In this document: positions 56,244-64,000 of the stretch, one piece after another
How positions within the stretch are numbered: position 1 is the first letter of the stretch
Layout of the letters: the number at the start of each line of letters is the position of its first letter
Assembly: GCA_001972305.1 (NCBI GenBank)
Contig: BDDD01002288.1
Coordinates: forward strand, 58,901-122,900
Length of the DNA: 64,000 nucleotides
Source: Cephalotus follicularis
Lineage: Eukaryota > Streptophyta > Magnoliopsida > Oxalidales > Cephalotaceae
Reading direction: 5' to 3'
Made by a program: the position numbers and the translations under genes
Notes under the pieces: generated by a model
Databases searched by the model: none
What the model was told of the DNA's origin: nothing
Seen by the model: only the letters and a program-made list of their open reading frames with translations

Positions 56244-57527
56244 CTGGGTCAGAATTTTGATACAGGCCCTGATTGGGCCTTCAAGTGAATGTAATTAACC
56301 TGGCCTCCATATGGGATGAGTGTGATAGTCCCTCATGGCCTTATATAATTACATTCCAGAAATTAAACAATGTGTATACTCCTTGTGAGAATATACAAGA
56401 GTAACTAGAGTATACAATGACCTTATTGAACCTTGGATTATTGCTGTGCTTACTGTTTACTGTATATGCTACTGTCATAATTAGTATATACTGTCTAGGG
56501 TGTTCATTAACACTACTGTCCCTTATTTTCAAATGATTGAACCAACTAGTGCTTTAAGCACAAATATGAATTCCTTACGGTTTTCAAAATGGAAATGTAT
56601 ATTGTCAAATGATTACTGATTTTCCTCCAATGAGAGGCACTATTATTGAACTGAATATCGTTTTCCTCCTACGAGATGTATGATTAATGAATTGTTAATT
56701 GTTCTAAAGAAAACAACTTTTATATTGCATACTATTGATATATGTAATATTCTACTGAATTGATTGAATTGATTTTCTATGCTTAATGTCGTTAGTCGAG
56801 TGATGGTAGAGGTCACTGACTACGGAGGTGATCCTATGTGCCAGGAGTTGTCTAGAGTATCCACCAAACCTATCTGCCGTGCAGATCTTATGTGCTAAAC
56901 TGCCCCCCAACGCTGGCAGTAAATGTTACCTTATCTATCATCTTCGGAGAGTAGGGTGATAGATAGGTGGTGCACAGTTTGTGATAGAAGTTAGCGACAT
57001 GAATTGATTGTACCCTTGTGCGGTATTCTTGCATTTTATTGGCTATGGCAACTTGGCATGATTGCTTATATATTGGAATGCTTATTAAATATATTTTCAA
57101 TATAAAATGTCATACATGTTGCATTCATACATTCCTTAACATGCATTATCTTCCTACTTAGCCAAGTGAGGACAACGGCTAACCCCTACAATTTCAGATT
57201 AAGCAAAGACGTACGGGAGGTGCTGTTGGAGCTTTTGGAGAGTTGCTATTTCTATCTTAAGGTTGTTATTTTATGATGATGTACTGTATTTGAATTGAAT
57301 TGTTCACACTCCGTGTTATTGTTGTACTATCCTTATGAAAAAGGTAATTTGATGGATTGTATACGCACGTAGTATGGGCTGCGTGCGGATGACCTTATTT
57401 TATTTTCCGGCTTATTGAATGCTTTCGCTTATATATGAATTGTTGAATGGAATGCTGGAATATTGTTTTATTTATGATATCACCATATATGCTTGTCTTT
57501 AATAGAACTGAAAGGCGGGGTGTGACA

Positions 57528-57686
57528 AGAAAGGCCGACGAGGATCGTAGATCGAATGGGGAAGTTGCTAAGGAATAAGACTATTCCTATAGTAAAAGTA
57601 CTGTGGCATTTTCACGGAGTAGAGGAAGCTACGTGGGAGCGTGAAGACGAAATGATGGAGACCTTCCCTCACTTGTTCGGAATGTA
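57528..57686 (+). pseudogene. pol: Gypsy G pol 3' end
   Basis: Resumes after solo LTR H with RIVDRMGKLLRNKTIPIVKV and ATWEREDEMMETFPHLFGM before TAA. The 'MGKLLRNKTIP' block is the chromodomain-like tail. A purine tract leads to the LTR at 57729. Confidence 0.9.
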
Positions 57687-57728
57687 AAAGCTAAATTCGG
57701 GGATGAATTTTCTTTAAGGAGGTGGGAA

Positions 57729-60230
57729 TGTGATAACCGCAATTTAAATTAATGTATATTGTACAACGATGAATAAAATATGCATTTTATCGAGATTATA
57801 TGTTGGGTTATCATTTGAATAGAATGAAATTTGAAAATTATTAAATGAAAAATAAGAAATAAGTTCTGGTTCTAACCGTCGATGCCTAACTCCATACCGC
57901 AGGCGCTTTGAGCATAGACACGTGTATAAGACATGTAGTTGAGCGCTGAGTTAGGACGTACAAAACGTCGATGCCTAAAAAAACCTGTCGACGTTTTGCA
58001 CGGTGTCAGGAATATGATACGCGTCTATTAGAACAGAGCAGTGGCGCCAAAATGGTTCCTTGTAAGCTGAGTGTCCAGCGACGTGTCAACCATGCAAGGG
58101 AGACATTACCAGCTGTTGACAATGCCAGACTAAGGAGCCTTGCATGTGCTATTCCACCTGCAAGTCTGCAAACTTGCAATCACAGCAGAAACTGTGAGAA
58201 AGAAACAAAGAGTGAAGGTATGCATGAGGGAGAGAGAAATGTCCAAATGAAAATTAGAAAACTGATGAATTAAAGACACGAATTTGAGCCTTTATATCAG
58301 CTGATACATGGGCTGATGAGTGTTAGAAAACACTGAGGAATAGAGAGACAATCTGGACAATTGCTCGACAATTGCTAGAGGATTGAAGGAGCTTGAAGTT
58401 CAAGTTGAACTTGGAACATCACCTGGAATTGGTAAGTAATCCGAGATTCCTTGATGTTGTTACGGTTATTAGTTATGGAAACAGACTAAGATTAGATATA
58501 CATATCCACTGTTAACATGATTATGAAAGAATAAGCCTGGAATTGGAGGTTGAAATTTGGATTTAGGTAGGAGATGGATATGGAACTTAGAAAATTAACA
58601 GTAAGCTTCTGATTCAATTCTCAATGTTATCATGGTTAGATAACTAGTTAAACTTACATGATTGGTATCTAAAACCTGTAAACATGCAATTGTGTAGATT
58701 AATTCTGCAATTTTGGAAGATTGGGTTGGTGTGAAGAACTTTGGACTTAAGGAGGGAAATCAATTCAATTGATTTTGCGATTGCTTTTAAGGTAGGGGTT
58801 TTCACATGTTTTTGAACATATAACTTGTATAATGTGTAGTGATGGTTGAGATTTGATTGCATGTTGATTTGGACTGAGATTGAATGAAATTATGCATGCT
58901 CTGCTTTGTTGTTGCTCCTGGAAATTTGTAAGAACTCCAGAAGCGCCGACGCTTAGGTTCGGACAGTCGACGCTTTGGTGTGTAAATATCGCATGTTAAG
59001 GCTTAGAATGTCAATGCTTTACGCTTTGATAGTGTGTCCAGTATCGACGCTTAATCTCCAATCGTCAACGCTTAAAGCGAAACTATCGACACTTTAGATC
59101 AGTAATTGTGCGAGTGTTTAATGAATTGATTGATTTGGTGGTGGTTGTGAATACCCTTGAACTGTTATACTGTTAAGCAATCTATATATTGTTGCCATTA
59201 CTATTTATTAAAGTAATCACTACTGTTTCATATAAATTTCAAGGATTATACCAACTTAATTCTTTAAACACAAAGAAATGATTTTTAACAAACGGATTTC
59301 AGTAAGAAAATCTTATTGTTATACAAATTGCCATTTTTCTCTCATAAGAGGTATTGTTACCATTTAGTTCTCCAGGAGAACCACTGATCGAATTGTAATG
59401 TTTTTTAAAAATGAAAACTACCGCTATATTGCACATTATAGATATATGTGATACTGTCATTGAATTGATTGTATATGTTATTGCCGTTAGTCGAGTGATG
59501 GCAGATGTCACTGGCTAACGGAGGTGGACCTAGGTGCCAGGAGTTGGCTAGAGCATCCACCACACTTATCTGCAATGCAGATCCTGATTGTTACCTGGCC
59601 GCTAAATGCCGGAAAAATTGACATGATCTATCACCTTCAGAGTGTAGGGTGATAATTAGGTGGTGCGCAGTTGGTGCTAGGAGTTACCGACATGCGACAC
59701 CCAAACCACTGTATTGATTGATTTTACCCTTGTGCGGTATTCCTGAATTGTATTGTCTGCATGATTACTCATAAATATTTGAATACTTATTTATATATGT
59801 TATTCAAATTAACTGTCATACTTGTTTACATTTATATATTCTTTCTCATGCATTATGTCTGGTTAGCCAAGTGAGGACAACGGCTAACCCCCTACAATTT
59901 CAGATTAAGTGAAGGCATTTGGAGAATTGCTGCTGAAGCTTTATTGGAGAGCTTCTATCTGTTTAAGGTTGTTATTCACTATTTTGTATTGAAACGAACG
60001 ATCATATCCCATTGTTGTGTTTTACTTTTCCTTTATGTAGAAGGATGATTGTTGGTACTGTATAAGAACGTAGTATGGGCTGCGTGCGGATAATTTAATG
60101 TGATTCGGCTTTAAATGCTTCTGCTAATTTGTTAATGAGTTTCACATTAATACTGAATGCTGGATTAATATTATATTAACTGATATCACCACATATGTTG
60201 TCTTTATGGATTGGAAAACGGGGTGTGACA
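57729..60230 (+). repeat. 3' LTR of gypsy G, second copy
   Basis: TGTGATAACCGC to GGGGTGTGACA, 2.5 kb, closely matching 47787-50259. Clusters at 57885-58001 and 58942-59098. TATA-like TTTATATC at about 58291. An open frame at 57971-58273 is not conserved in the other LTR and is not taken as a gene. Confidence 0.92.
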
Positions 60231-61454
60231 AACATGAAGGAAGGAGTGGCTCCATCATGTGAGTTATAATTCTTCTCTAATGTTAAAAAATGTTTCTAAT
60301 GCATGTTAACAACTTACTTAAGCATTAATGATCCTTGGAGAAGGATTGGTTTTGTAAAGATTTTTTTTTTTGAAATCTACTTTGTATGCTAGCCAAAATT
60401 TCTATAAGGGTTTCTATACAATACTAATCCAACACCCGGAACATCCCCAGACTATGGTACGACCATCTAAAATTTTCCTAGACTATTAAATATTCCCCGA
60501 ATGATATCTAATATCCCTCCGGATCTGTAGAATTACTTCTAAATTAATTTCCATGTTAATCATTGATTTTCGGTCAATCGGCACTTGATCATGTCATCGG
60601 TTTACGTGCACATTTCCCTTGTCATCCTTGGCTCCGACCACGACCTAGGTTAAGGATGCGTGTCAACCCTAGATTTGTCGCGATGACTATAATCCAGTAA
60701 GCACATAACGACTATCGGAAGAATCCCTACTGATACCTAGTTTCCAGTCTGTAGGTACCTAGCTAGGTTTTTCTTTCAAGTATGCAATGGATACAGGTAA
60801 TATAGAGCCGATCACTCTCACAATGACTGTTACAATCCCTTATTTTTCACTCGCTCGTACTTGCATATAGATTCCACAAGGCCCTAAAGATGACCTATTT
60901 TCCAACTCGTGGCTAGAGCTGGGTAAGACGAAAATCAGAGCCAGACAGTCACTATGCAATGCCAAACAGCTGCTCAGGTCTAAGGAACAGCGTTGGTCAT
61001 GTATGGCCTGAAGGAATCACTACTGACACGAGGTTTGTGACTATCCAAATAGGATTCCTACGGTGGGTCATGTTCAATGAACATGCTCCAAGCATGCACC
61101 CTATATTAGCCCTCGAGCTCTAACTAGAATGGCAATGAGATACTCAATCCACCTCCATCAGGACGCGAGCATAATCACGGCAAGTCTACTCTGGATTCAC
61201 TAATGCCCAAGTAAGCGAACCTACGACTTGGAACATTTGTCACGGGAGTAAGCTAGTTATTCTCATAAGTCTTCCCGGCATGACATACAACCCTTTGTGT
61301 GATGGGCGCCATATGTGTAAAGAGATAATAATAAATAAATAGATTAAATAAGGGGACAACACATACAGCATGCCATAAACAATAGAATTTTGGCACATTG
61401 TAACATAAATGGAATTCATATTGTATATCGAATGTAATGTAAAATATACAACTA
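60231..61454 (-). repeat. Minus-strand copia LTR fragment
   Basis: On the minus strand it aligns in blocks with the copia 2 and copia 3 LTRs: AGTCGTAGGTTCGCTTACTT (61210-61230), the ACCCACCGTAGGAATCCTATT block (about 61040-61060) and CCTAGGTCGTGGTCGGAGCC (about 60628-60650). The ends are uncertain: gypsy G abuts on the left and a CACTA-like end on the right. 60231-60400 is weakly matched. No coding sequence. Confidence 0.75.
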
Positions 61455-61745
61455 GGCTACAAGAAAATGGGTTATTGGAAATGCCCTTTTGAAATGGACC
61501 ACGCGGCCGTTTCAAAAGGCTAGCCTTTTGAAACGGTAGCTACCTTCCGTTTCAAAAGGGTGGGCCTTTTGAAACGGTTGAGACTTAACCATTCAAAAGG
61601 ATGCACCTTTTGAAACAGAACATTTCAACCGTTTCAAAAGGTGTGCATCTCTTGAAACGGTAGACATTTGCCATTTCAAAAGGTGCACCTTTTGAAACTG
61701 TAAATGTTTTGAAACGGTAAATGTCTACCGTTTCAAAAGATGCAT
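61455..61745 (+). mobile_element. Terminal region of a CACTA-like transposon
   Basis: CTACAAGAAAATGGG at 61455 matches the common plant CACTA terminus CACTACAAGAAAA from its third base; the first two bases are GG instead of CA. It is followed by about ten copies of a 13-bp unit CCGTTTCAAAAGG in both orientations, typical of subterminal repeats bound by CACTA transposase. 61507-61536 is a perfect 30-bp palindrome made of two units around CTAG. The orientation says the element extends to the right; its other end is not in the window. Confidence 0.75.
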
Positions 61746-61782
61746 TTTATCATATGGAAATTACAATCTCGATTATTATTTC

Positions 61783-61786
<4 letters not shown>

Positions 61787-61816
<30 letters not shown>
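61787..61816. repeat. (CT)n microsatellite
   Basis: About 15 CT units right after the subterminal repeats; shorter CT-rich tracts follow to about 61955, and another at 63178-63225. Confidence 0.95.
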
Positions 61817-61820
<4 letters not shown>

Positions 61821-63307
61821 TCCAATATCCGTCTCTCTCACTTTGTTACATACTCCATCTTCGATCTCTGTCTCTCTTGCTCTCAACACCAAAGCACGGA
61901 TCCTCTCCTCCTCCTCCTCCTCTCTTCTCCTCTCTCTCTCTCACTGTCAACTAGCAGATGATCGACAGAGCAAAACCGTCACGCCACCGCGATCCCTAGT
62001 TGCCCCAAGCTGAGAACATTCTTTGAATTTCAGGTGTGTTATTTATACCGGGATTTTTTAACCTCATTTTTAAATATTTATCTTTGTGTGTCTTATTCAA
62101 ATAATTTTATAGTTAATATTTGAGTATTTTCTTTAAATTTTCGTTATATTTTCTTATGCATTTTTTTTTAAATTTATGTAAGCATGGTATATGCCTATAC
62201 ATATGCTGATCTTTTTAGTTGTGTACTTTGTGAAGAAGCTTAAATGTGCTTGATAGCCAACTTTAGTGCTGGGAATACAATATGTACTGTATTATCTTTT
62301 GAAGCAGCATTTCAACTTGGCAACCTGGTCAATTTTTGGGAAGCAATTGGCTAGCAATTCCTCAACTATGATTTACCCTGACTTCTTCTGTGTGAGATGA
62401 TTTGATTAGTCACCCGACCATGATTTGACTAAATGAATGGGGAAGGAGCCAGAGTGCTAGCTGCTATGTTCATAGGTTTGATTCTTAATAGTTAGGATAT
62501 ACAAATAATTTTTCTGACTTCTGGCATGGTGTGTGCTGGCTTGATATAATCATTATTTGATTGTGTACATACTAAGGTTGAAGTTGCTTCTTTTTTAGAA
62601 TGGTTTCTAACTTTCATTTCACCTAGAAGTTCAACATTTTAACTCTATCCCCATTAGTGTGGGTACTTAGTTATGAATGGATTTGATGGTTAATGTGCTC
62701 TCCCAAAGAGATTTTAAGACTAGAGACAATTGTGTTTGTGTGTGTGTTCAATCCTTTGGCTGGGTGCCTTTAGGTTGCACATTGTTAATCCTTCTGGAAT
62801 AACAATGACTTCTACATCTCCCTTGACTTGATTGTTGCTCTCATTGTAAGAAATATTCCCTTCACTGTTTCTTGCAAACAAAAAGCATTCTTCAGAAGTT
62901 TTCAGGTCTATCAACCAAGTTTGGGTGGTTTGAACTACTATTGCCTTTTCATAATCCCTAATTCACTATGCCTCCCCTGAATTTAATTGAATCAAATGTT
63001 TTGGAGTTTGTTGATATTCATTAGTGGGTAGCGTCAATACTAATTTGCTTAAAATATATATATCCTATAGGATTGGAAACAAAAGCTTTGCTTCTACAAT
63101 GTTTAGTTTACTTTTTGGATGTAGTTAGATGTATGTATTATTCGAAGGATTTTAATGTGACAATTGCATCATTGTACTCTCACACTCTCTCTCTCTCACT
63201 CACTCACTCTCTTTCTCACTCTCTTGTCTGCACTGCTGTTTATTGCTAATCCTGATCAACTTCCCCTTTAATGCAATTGATTAAGCACCTCTCTTCTTGA
63301 TATGCAG
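61817..63307. other. Unassigned region between CACTA end and PLAC8 fragment
   Basis: AT-rich with CT tracts. A stretch at 61960-62035 (GC-rich, ending TTTGAATTTCAGGTGTG) could be an untranslated exon. A minus-strand open frame at 62720-62914 has a protein-like composition (FARNSEGNISYNESNN, VEVIVIPEG) but I do not recognise it. No transposase motif and no N-terminal PLAC8 exon is visible. Confidence 0.5.
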
Positions 63308-63860
63308 GGTTTCATGTTCTGCCTCAACCAAATTGCTTGCATATTCTCCATAGTTGCAATGATAGTTGGAAGTGAGGAAATCCAAGAGGCTTCTCAGCTA
63401 CTGTCCTATTTGGCTGATTTGGTGTATTGCACGTGAGTGTTTTCTTCCTTTTCCTTGGCACTCTCGGGAAAGGTGGCTTCTATGCATACACTAATTATAT
63501 TACATTAATTTTGTTCTTGTGGGGTTTGTGCTTGTATGCAGGTATGTGAATAATATCAATACATGCAAATGGAATCTAGCTTTACTTATTTGGATTAATT
63601 ATGGCTTGAAGAGTATTATTTGGCAATCAATTCACTTTGTTTCATGTACAGACACAACACAAGGTTGAAATGGACAAACGAGATGGTAAGTTCGGTCCAT
63701 AACCCATGGCGGTGCCCCCAATGCAGCAGATGTCACGCTTTGAATAGAAAGTTCCTTTCTTAGTGGGATATCCACCTCAATCAACCATCATATGGATAGC
63801 CCTATGGTTATCCACCTCAGGCTCAAGGCTACCCAGCTTTGGGCTATTCTAGGTGATTAC
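63308..63860 (+). pseudogene. PLAC8-family gene fragment with three exons and stops
   Basis: Exon 63308-63432 encodes GFMFCLNQIACIFSIVAMIV and EEIQEASQLLSYLADLVYC, 41 codons plus two bases, ending at GTGAGT. Exon 63523-63541 gives VCACMQ, but the acceptor before it reads GG instead of AG. Exon from 63652 (after TGTACAG) gives TQHKVEMDKRDGKFGP, then TAA at 63700, then MAVPPMQQMSRFE and a second stop. Further on, a Tyr/Pro/Gln-rich tail (YPPQAQGYPALGYSR) is out of frame. The exon order and sequence match plant PLAC8 (cell-number-regulator-like) membrane proteins from memory; the N-terminal cysteine-rich exons are absent. The defects make it a pseudogene or a captured fragment inside the CACTA-like element. 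Confidence 0.8.
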
Positions 63861-64000
63861 ATTTTTTTTTTGCAATCGTTGTACAATCTGCACTAAATTG
63901 CGTGCTGGTATACAAGTGATAAACTTTCAAACTTTGAGTCTTGAATCAATCGAGGATGATTGGATTTTATATATAGGAAGGGTGATTGTGTCAGAGTTTC

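Larger units (their letters stand above)
54783..57527 (+). mobile_element. Solo LTR H, 2.75 kb, target duplication AGAAA
   Basis: TGTAATAACCGC to GCGGGGTGTGACA, flanked by AGAAA at 54778-54782 and 57528-57532. Removing it restores the pol frame (SYEER...). No purine tract, primer site or coding sequence is inside, so it is a solo LTR left by LTR-LTR recombination. It is a distant relative of the gypsy G LTR: same order of blocks, including GAAAACACTGAGGA, TTAGCCAAGTGAGGACAACG and GTAGTATGGGCTGCGTG. Palindrome clusters H1 and H2 use CAGTCGACTG in place of GCGTCGACGC. Confidence 0.93.

Noticed and set aside
57971-58273. 100-codon frame in the gypsy G 3' LTR
   Set aside because: Broken in the otherwise similar LTR at 47787-50259.
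1046-59098. GTCGAC motifs as cloning-linker (SalI) artefacts
   Set aside because: The flanks differ by family, copies are at matching places in paired LTRs and show graded decay, which a linker would not.
61721-61961. Ser/Leu-rich frames over the CT microsatellite
   Set aside because: They translate a simple repeat in two frames.
1-64000. tRNA or rRNA genes
   Set aside because: The TGGTATCAGAGC strings are primer-binding sites next to LTR ends, not parts of tRNA genes; I saw no cloverleaf or rRNA sequence.

Overview
The window is nuclear DNA from a flowering plant, most likely a eudicot. It is a dense nest of LTR retrotransposons with some DNA-transposon debris, as expected of silenced, gene-poor heterochromatin. 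The evidence is: Ty3/gypsy pol genes of the chromovirus (Tekay/Del-like) type with 1.6-3.2 kb LTRs; Ty1/copia pol genes (one Sirevirus/SIRE-like, two of another lineage); primer-binding sites complementary to initiator tRNA-Met (TGGTATCAGAGC); En/Spm (CACTA) transposase remains; and stop codons that mostly look like decayed CAG, CAA, CGA or TGG. I see no rRNA, tRNA, CRISPR array, bacterial operon or intact host gene.

Layout. 1-2769: 3' end of a gypsy element and its LTR (A). 2770-4170: island of CACTA TNP2 transposase. 4171-5843: truncated LTR (B) of the same gypsy family fused to a protease fragment. 5844-11523: internally deleted minus-strand gypsy whose LTRs carry a long CTCGGC-rich array. 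11524-37650: minus-strand SIRE-like copia with a third ORF after pol. It is interrupted by a 394-bp solo LTR (13087-13480) and by a plus-strand copia, 'copia 2' (17621-35818), which itself holds an almost complete gypsy, 'gypsy 3' (25606-33549, target duplication TCATG). 37651-40193: end of 'copia 3', the host of the SIRE-like element. 40194-45646: minus-strand gypsy related to gypsy 3, cut inside reverse transcriptase. 45647-60230: gypsy 'G' in the order partial pol, LTR, complete internal region, LTR, with a 2.7-kb solo LTR (H, duplication AGAAA) inside pol. 60231-61454: minus-strand copia LTR. 61455-64000: end of a CACTA-like element with palindromic subterminal repeats, followed by an exon-intron fragment of a PLAC8-family host gene that has stop codons.

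The most unusual signal is a short palindromic module with core GTCGAC. It is usually an ordered pair, a first box running into CCTA and a second running into CTTT, about 20-25 bp apart. It recurs in clusters in LTRs or leaders of several retrotransposon families, including both gypsy and copia lineages. Arms outside the core differ between related LTRs (CGTCGACG, AGTCGACT, ACGTCGACGT) but keep dyad symmetry. In five LTRs there are two clusters, one upstream of the likely TATA box and one about 1 kb further on. A binding site for a dimeric protein, used or co-opted by unrelated elements, is my inference; nothing here identifies the protein.

All assignments were made by eye from translated motifs, repeat alignment and LTR boundaries. 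Element ends marked by TG...CA, primer site, purine tract or target duplication are firm; truncated ends are approximate.
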